Assembly (NCBI GenBank): GCA_050084985.1
Contig: JBITNC010000001.1
Coordinates: 64,480,001 to 64,544,000, forward strand
Direction: 5' to 3'
Length of the DNA: 64,000 nt
From: Nageia nagi
Taxonomy: Eukaryota > Pinophyta
The notes under the pieces were generated by a model, which searched no databases, was not told where the DNA came from, and saw only the letters and a program-made list of their open reading frames with translations. Position numbers and translations under genes: made by a program. Of this stretch, positions 58,557 to 64,000 are shown piece after piece. Position 1 is the stretch's first letter. Each line of letters begins with the position of its first letter.

Positions 58557-59269
58557 TGTACACTTCCTTAATGTAATTGTTCAATGGTAAAAATATCTAT
58601 ATAAAATAAAATAAAGTGAGTATTGATAATGTTTAATATGTAATATAATTAATAATTATATATAGGTGTGTAATGGGTATGTCGAAGTTGTGAAGAAGGA
58701 TAAGAGGAAAAATTCAATTACATATATTGTATATTTTTTTGTTGATAAAAAATGGAAGATCTAGAATGAAGAATGAGTATGAGGAAAATTTTTATCAAAG
58801 AAAGGAATTATATTCATATAAATATATGAATATTAAAGCATACTCCTTTGTAATAGTTCAAAAATTAAATGAGAGATTTTTATTTGAAAAATGAATCTAT
58901 AAAGATTTAACAAAACTTGAAAAACCTTGCCATAGTCAAAGAGAACCCTTGTCGTGGTCAAAAACATGATAGCCACAATAAGAAAAATTATAGTTGTGGT
59001 CTAAAAACCTTTGCCACAAGTAGGAAAATGTAATGACACATTTTTTGTGAGTTTCTCTTATTTGTGATTTCCTGGGAATTTCATCTTCCAACAGACAGAG
59101 AATGTCGATTCACCTTTAGAAATGGATAGAGCATCTCATGCCAAATGTTTTGACAGGTTACACAACATGGTTTCGTTAAGGAGAAAGGAAGATATTTTCT
59201 CTTGAATTTTATCTAGGAAACCATATTGTGTGTGCACGAAAATTCAAAATTTTATTTCTAATTGTTCAC
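58557..59269. other. AT-rich spacer with an inverted LTR-like stretch
   Basis: No gene. The segment at about 59090-59180 read on the minus strand (GTGTAACCTGTCAAAACATTT, CTCTATCC) resembles 24960-25010 of the 2-kb LTR in unit A, suggesting a small inverted fragment of a related LTR. A GTGGTCAAAA / GTGGTCTAAA phrase recurs near 58950-59010. Confidence 0.35.
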
Positions 59270-60179
59270 TTTGAATATGACTTCCCTCTTTTAGGGATCA
59301 AAAATTATAATAAGGTTTTTTGTAATAAATGGGCAACTAATAAAGCCCCAAATATTTGTAATTAATAGGTCCTAGGAGTCATTTAAATAATTTAGAAGTA
59401 TTTTATTATTTTTAAGTCTAGGTTAGGTTGGCCAACCGTTCATAATGTAATTTGTAATCTCATGCTCACTTATAAAAGGGAGATGGGAACTCATTTGGAA
59501 ACATGCTTTAATTAATTATTTTTCTTCTCTTTGGAGTTTTTTCCAAACCTACTCTTATGGATGAAAACCCACTTGAGTTAAGCATTAAGGAAGAAAACCC
59601 TCATTGTGTAAGAGGGCTTTAGGACAAAAACCCTAATGTTTCTTATTTCTATTCATTCCATATCTACCCTAGGAAAGGGACATTATCTTTCTTCATCATC
59701 ATTGATCAATTTGAGGTCTTAGGAGTTCTACAATAGCCTTTGGGGAGTCTTGTGATGCATTTTGGAATTCTTGGGTGATGCCCTAGAACTCGTGATAAGC
59801 TTGTTACAAATATGTGTTTAATTTTTAATTATTATATATGATATTTTGGCTCTCATATTGCTTTGATATGTGGAAGAATGCTCTTTTACTACTTCTTTAC
59901 TATTATTTATATTCATGAATAAGAATGCTTAAGAATTAAGGTATTCAGGCATATAATTTTGTTATGTAACATATTTACATTTGTGCCTTAGTTTGAATGG
60001 TTTACATGAAATAAAGATCATTATTTTTGTTATATATAAGATCTTATGTTTATTTCCATTAAAAGTATAATTGAATGGATTCTATGTATTTCATTTTTTC
60101 CCTACTTTGATGAATGAATGATAAATTGGAATTGAGTAATTATGTGTCCATAGCTTGAGCCCTAGTTCGACTCATTACA
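59270..60179 (+). repeat. LTR with Met primer site, left edge uncertain
   Basis: The right edge is fixed by CTCATTACA directly before the primer site at 60181. A TATA-like TTATAAAAGGGAG lies near 59470 and repeated GAAAACCC phrases lie near 59565-59635. The left end could not be placed, and no second LTR was seen in the window. Confidence 0.5.
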
Positions 60180-60180
60180 G

Positions 60181-60196
60181 TGGTATCATAGCTAAG
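60181..60196 (+). promoter_or_regulatory. Initiator-Met primer-binding site
   Basis: TGGTATCATAGCTAAG matches the consensus TGGTATCAGAGC at 11 of 12 bases and sits two bases after an LTR-like CA end. Confidence 0.75.
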
Positions 60197-60599
60197 ATAT
60201 CTTGCCAGTTTGTGAGAAGAATTTAATGCAATTTGAGAAGACATGGATTGGTATTATGAGATATGGTTGCAAGAAGCTAATATAAGAACACTTTATATTT
60301 ATGAGAAAGAGGCTTTATATATGTATTATGCAAGTAGATAAAAAAATTAGGAATATTATAATCTCCTTTGATCAAATGTTGGAGTACATGGGCAAGAAGC
60401 CTAATAATAGTTGGAGACTATCTCCTAGATTTGAAAGAAGGAGTTGTTATTTTCAGTAGTTCTTAGAATTCTTAGGAAATAAGGAAAAAGAAATAGTTAT
60501 GAAGAAAAATGAGCAAAAAAGGAAAGTCGTGGGTTTGAAGAAATGAAGGAAATAACGAAAGACAAAGACCAACCTAAGGAAGAAGAATCTCAATAAGCA

Positions 60600-61090
60600 C
60601 ACTCTTTTCTTGTCACATGAGGAGGTATGTAAAGAGAATGATGTAGAGTTGGTTAATTTGGATCTTGAAAATAAATCATAAATTATTGGCCAAGAAATTG
60701 CTTCACTATATGAGGTATGTTTATTAGAGTCAAAAAATATTTCCTTTGAAGTCCATACACCTACATATGTTGAGAATGTAGTTATTAAAGATGAATTTTT
60801 TTTGTAAAGAAGTATGATGTAGATGAGTATGTTGAGGTTTCCAAATCAATTTGTGATGATAATGGATATGGGATAGATTTTCAAACTAGTTTTGACCCTT
60901 TTGATTTGAATAATAATATATGGGAGGGATTAATACCTCATAAGGACCATAATACTCTTTCAGTTTAGCTCTTAGTTCCTTGGGATCTAGGTGCTTTGGT
61001 ACTAACGTATAAAGAAGGCATGGAGGTCATAGGAGGCTTATCTTTTATATATTCTTCCCTTGAAGAAGAGCATTCAAATTTGAAGATCTA
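60600..61090 (+). pseudogene. Unrecognised acidic reading frame in the interior of an LTR element
   Basis: A coding-like frame with one stop per 25-90 codons: TLFLSHEEVCKENDVELVN, IIGQEIASLYEVCLLESKN, then after a one-base shift VSKSICDDNGYGIDFQTSFD, NNNIWEGLIPHKDHN and LVPWDLGALVLTYKEGMEV. It is rich in Asp and Glu and has no gag, pol or zinc-knuckle motif. It lies about 400 bases after a primer site, where gag would be expected. Could be a divergent gag, a captured gene or chance; family unknown. Confidence 0.35.
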
Positions 61091-61656
61091 GAAAGAGAGA
61101 AATACATACTCACCTTGCACTAAACCAAATTGATATCTTCCTTAGTAAACTTGTTGCACTCATCATCCCACACCATCACCCCCCCAATATTTCAACTTAG
61201 TTGGAAAAGTTTTAGGGATAGCTTATATCAATTTTGAAGGACTAAAAGCAAAATATGATCGAAGTTTAAATCATTTTATCATAAAGAAAAATACTTATAG
61301 AATCATCAAACATTCACCCAACATTCATAATTGCATTACATGATTCAAAAATTAACACATATATGGAAAGTATAGTGGAAATATTATTGTGATATTTTTC
61401 AAACAGTTTGCTTTTCAAGTACAAGGTGCAATTTACAAGTTATACCAAATGATTCCACAATCCAACCTAAACACAAGCTGAATGCGATCACATTTCAAGC
61501 TAAATGCACTAGGTTGGTGCATTTTTACAAAACATAGGTACAATGTGATGGCATTTTATTTCCAAATACGATGGGGGTTGCATTTTATCAATAAGTGTGA
61601 AATTTAACTTTTAGAGATTGAATTTTAGATCATGATAAGGTCTGTTTGCAACACAC
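61091..61656 (-). repeat. Probable copia 3' LTR on the minus strand, outer end uncertain
   Basis: On the minus strand a polypurine tract (CATCAAGGGGGAG, 61657-61670) precedes TGTGTTGCAAACAG at 61656, the LTR start. The far end is somewhere near 61100-61200 and was not resolved. Content is AT-rich and unremarkable. Confidence 0.5.
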
Positions 61657-61670
61657 TCCCCCTTGATGGT

Positions 61671-63112
61671 GAGGGGGTTGATAATTGGGTATCTCAACAT
61701 CAAAAACTAAGATGTAGTAACTTATTTTATGAAAATATCAACAATTTGGTCTTTTTTATTGTAATACCTAAGTTTGATCAGATTTTTCTTCACCATGTAT
61801 CTAATAAAGTGGTAGTTGATATTAAAGCATTTTGAATGTGCATGATGGAATGAATTTTGTACCAACTTAATGACACTTTGGTTGTCACAAAAAAGAGTTA
61901 TAAATTATTCCTACTTATCACCTATCTTATCAAGAACTTTTCAAAGCCACAAGGCTTGTGCACCAATTGAAATCAATGCTATATACTTAACCTTTGTAGA
62001 AGATAAAACTACTGTAGTTTGCTTCTTAGAACTCTAAGTAATCAAACTTGTACCATGTGAGAAGCAATTACCACTAGTGGACTTTTGGTCATCAAGATTA
62101 CTACCTCAATCACTATCACTAAAACCAACCAACTTCACATTATAAGTATAGAAGTAATGGATGCCAAAATTTACTATAACACATACATACCTTAGGATTG
62201 TCTTGGCTAATTTCAAGTGTAAGCAAGAAGGATCAGCCATGTACCTAGAATAAAGAGATACATTATAGCATATATTCGATCTTGTGTTACAAAGGAACAT
62301 TAAACTCCCCATAATGCTCCTATACAACATTTTATTTATTTTTTTAGCCCCATCATATGAACATAAAAGTTCTCCATGTGCAATTAGAGTAGCTACTAGT
62401 TTGCATTCACTCATGTCAAACTTTTTCAACATCTCTCTAGCATATTTGGCCTGGTAAAGAAATATCTCATCATGTGTTTGATGTATTTCCATTCCCAAGA
62501 AGTAACTCATCAAACCAAGATCAGTCATATGAAATTCCTTTTTCATCTCAGCTTTAAAAGAATCACATAATAAATAACTACTTACCATGAACAACAAATC
62601 AAATACATACAAACAAACAAGAATAATTTCAATACCTTGCTTCTTATAGTATAAAGTGTGCTCACTCTTACTTCTTTGGAAACCACACATAAGAAAGTAG
62701 TCATTAATTATTATGTACCAAGCCCTTGGATCTTGTTTCAACCCATGTAATGCCTTTTTCAATCTCTAGACTTGATCTTCTTTGCCTTGAACCTCAAAAC
62801 CTTTAGGTTATGCCACATATACTTCTTCTTAAAGATAGATATTAAGGAATACACTCTTCACATCCATGTGATGCACATTCCAATGCTTGTGGGAGTCTAA
62901 TGAAATCACCATTTGGATTGTTTCTTTCCTTGCAATAGGAGCAAAAGTCTCCTTATAGTTTATGTCATACTTTTGTGTGAACCTTTTTTCAAACAACTGT
63001 GCTTTGTACCTTTCAATGGAACCATCACTATTATTCTTGATCTTGTAGATCCATTTACATCCAATGCATTTCCTATTTTGGGGCAGCTCACATAACTCCC
63101 ATATGTCACTCT
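61671..63112 (-). pseudogene. Third copia element: RT and RNase H on the minus strand
   Basis: Read on the minus strand from 63112: CKWIYKIKNNSDGSIERYKA, YDINYKETFAPIA, HHMDVKSVFLN, then the open frame 62762-62106 with LHGLKQDPRAWY, FHMTDLGLMSYFLGMEIHQ, and RNase H beginning GFSDSD near 62115. The remaining RNase H (LSSTKVKYIAL, DNQSVIKLVQNS) runs to about 61700 with a few stops. The catalytic YVDD box reads YVFD near 62625, losing one catalytic Asp. The family differs from copia 1 and 2. The 5' half is missing where the LTR at 63113 begins. Confidence 0.83.
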
Positions 63113-63618
63113 TGTTGGAATGTATAATGCATTATTCTAAAGGTGTTGTAATAATCCTCTTTGTAAATTAACTAATACTTAAAGGTATCACTAGATACCT
63201 TAAGTATTTAAGTGAATATGATAATATATAACTTATCATACACTCCATGTCATGAGCATGCCCCTTGAGTAAAAGGGAGTTGCATGTCATGCCTTTGTAC
63301 ATTGGGTAAAAGAGTGATCCAAAGAGAGATTTTGGCCTATAAATAGAAGGCTCCCTCTTTGTGATCACATACCAATTTGTGAAGTAAAATTATGCTATAG
63401 GATAGTGTTTAGGAGATGAGATTAGGAGAATTATTAGAGATTCATATTTGTGAATGAAGTAAGATCTAGTTATTAGATGTACTTCTAGTTGGAGGAACCA
63501 CTTTACATCTTGAGTTATCTTTGTGAGATTATCTTATTTGAGTTATTTATTTATGAGATTGAGCTTTCATGAGATCTTGGTAGTTTAAGGTTGTTTAGGT
63601 TATATTTCAACTCCTTTA
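63113..63618 (+). repeat. LTR of the copia 1/2 family
   Basis: TGTTGGAATG to CTCCTTTA, 506 bases, about 85-90% like the LTRs at 5666 and 10993, with the same CCTATAAATAGAAGG TATA region near 63340. It inserts into or abuts the minus-strand copia RT. Confidence 0.88.
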
Positions 63619-63755
63619 TTTGGTATCAGATCCCCTTGGAGGCTCCTCTTTACATCCATGGTGTGGAATCTCTTCTTCATCATTTTTGAAGGTTCTCCAC
63701 TCTCATCACATCCTTGGAGACTACTCAACTTGAAGGTCTTCATATTACACTTTAT
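63619..63755 (+). other. Very short interior between two LTRs, with intact Met primer site
   Basis: TTTGGTATCAGATCC at 63619-63633 is a good initiator-Met primer site. Only about 137 bases separate the LTRs, with no coding domain and no purine run before the second LTR. This is either a deletion derivative or a small TRIM-like element. Confidence 0.7.
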
Positions 63756-64000
63756 TTTTGGAATGTATAATGCATTATTGTAAAAGTTTTGTAATAATCT
63801 TCTATGTAAGTTCACTAATGCTTAAGGGTATCATTTGATATCTTAAAAATTTAAGTGAATATGATAATGTAACTTGTCCTACAATCCATGTCATAAGCAT
63901 GCCCCTTGGGTAAAAGGATGTGCATATCATGCTTTTGTACATTGGATAAAAAGGTGATCCAAAGAGAGATTTTGGCCTATAAATAGAAGGCTCCCTTTTT
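63756..64000 (+). repeat. Second LTR of the copia 1/2 family, cut by the window edge
   Basis: From TTTTTGGAATGTATAATGC it follows the same family as 63113-63618 up to the CCTATAAATAGAAGG region at the window end. The first bases differ (TTTTTGG for TGTTGG). Confidence 0.85.

Larger units (their letters stand above)
47335..58557 (+). mobile_element. Ty3/gypsy Tat-lineage element, 3' LTR missing
   Basis: LTR, gag, protease, archaeal-type RNase H, RT, degenerate gypsy RNase H, integrase and a long extra ORF. This order, including the RNase H before RT, is known from plant Tat elements. Homology to the left copy stops at GAACTG (58557), just after the extra ORF, so the 3' UTR and right LTR were lost. 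Stops are frequent and mostly CAG/CAA to TAG/TAA. Confidence 0.85.

Noticed and set aside
60181-60196. tRNA gene
   Set aside because: Only the primer-site complement to a tRNA 3' end is present; there is no cloverleaf here or near 12236 or 63621.
1-64000. Endogenous pararetrovirus
   Set aside because: No movement protein or coat-type zinc finger next to RT, and all RT regions come with integrase or LTRs of copia or gypsy type.

Overview
The window is plant nuclear DNA made almost entirely of old, broken transposable elements, with one recognisable host gene remnant. It is very AT-rich. The element types are plant ones: Ty1/copia and Ty3/gypsy with initiator-Met primer sites, a Tat-lineage gypsy with two RNase H domains, an L1-like LINE, and a hAT-type BED finger. 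The host gene is a plant leucine-rich-repeat receptor-like protein. Old, nested and heavily decayed elements with no intact gene in 64 kb suggest a large-genome seed plant, perhaps a gymnosperm; that is inference.

Layout. 1-791: unrecognised. 792-11486: two copia elements in direct tandem sharing the LTR between them; both carry the same inactivating mutations. 11487-19487: a gypsy element whose 5' LTR is cut by the copia array and whose gag-PR-RT part is duplicated in tandem inside the element. 19472-30290 and 30308-41165: a 10.8-kb tandem segmental duplication. Each unit holds a hAT BED-finger remnant, remains of LTR elements, a decayed minus-strand coiled-coil gene, and the start of a LINE fragment. 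The LINE continues past the right unit to 43256.

43928-46436 (minus): receptor-like protein pseudogene with at least three stops and several frameshifts. 46483-58557: a Tat-lineage gypsy region: an inverted LTR end, the 3' end of one element, a full LTR, then gag, protease, archaeal-type RNase H, RT, degenerate RNase H, integrase and a long extra ORF. This block and the receptor gene are visibly less AT-rich than the rest. 59270-61090: an LTR with a Met primer site and an unrecognised decayed ORF. 61130-63112 (minus): the RT/RNase H end of another copia, interrupted by two closely spaced LTRs of the first copia family (63113-64000).

No element looks able to move by itself: every coding region is broken by stops or frameshifts, many of them explicable as C-to-T or G-to-A changes in CAG, CAA, CGA or TGG codons. 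The history is the interesting part: LTR-sharing tandem arrays at two or three loci, a segmental duplication with templated filler at its junction, a nearly identical tract of about 1.9 kb inside otherwise 2-5% diverged copies, and a possible antisense coiled-coil gene inside a non-autonomous LTR element. I saw no clear undescribed functional system. All identity values are by-eye estimates.
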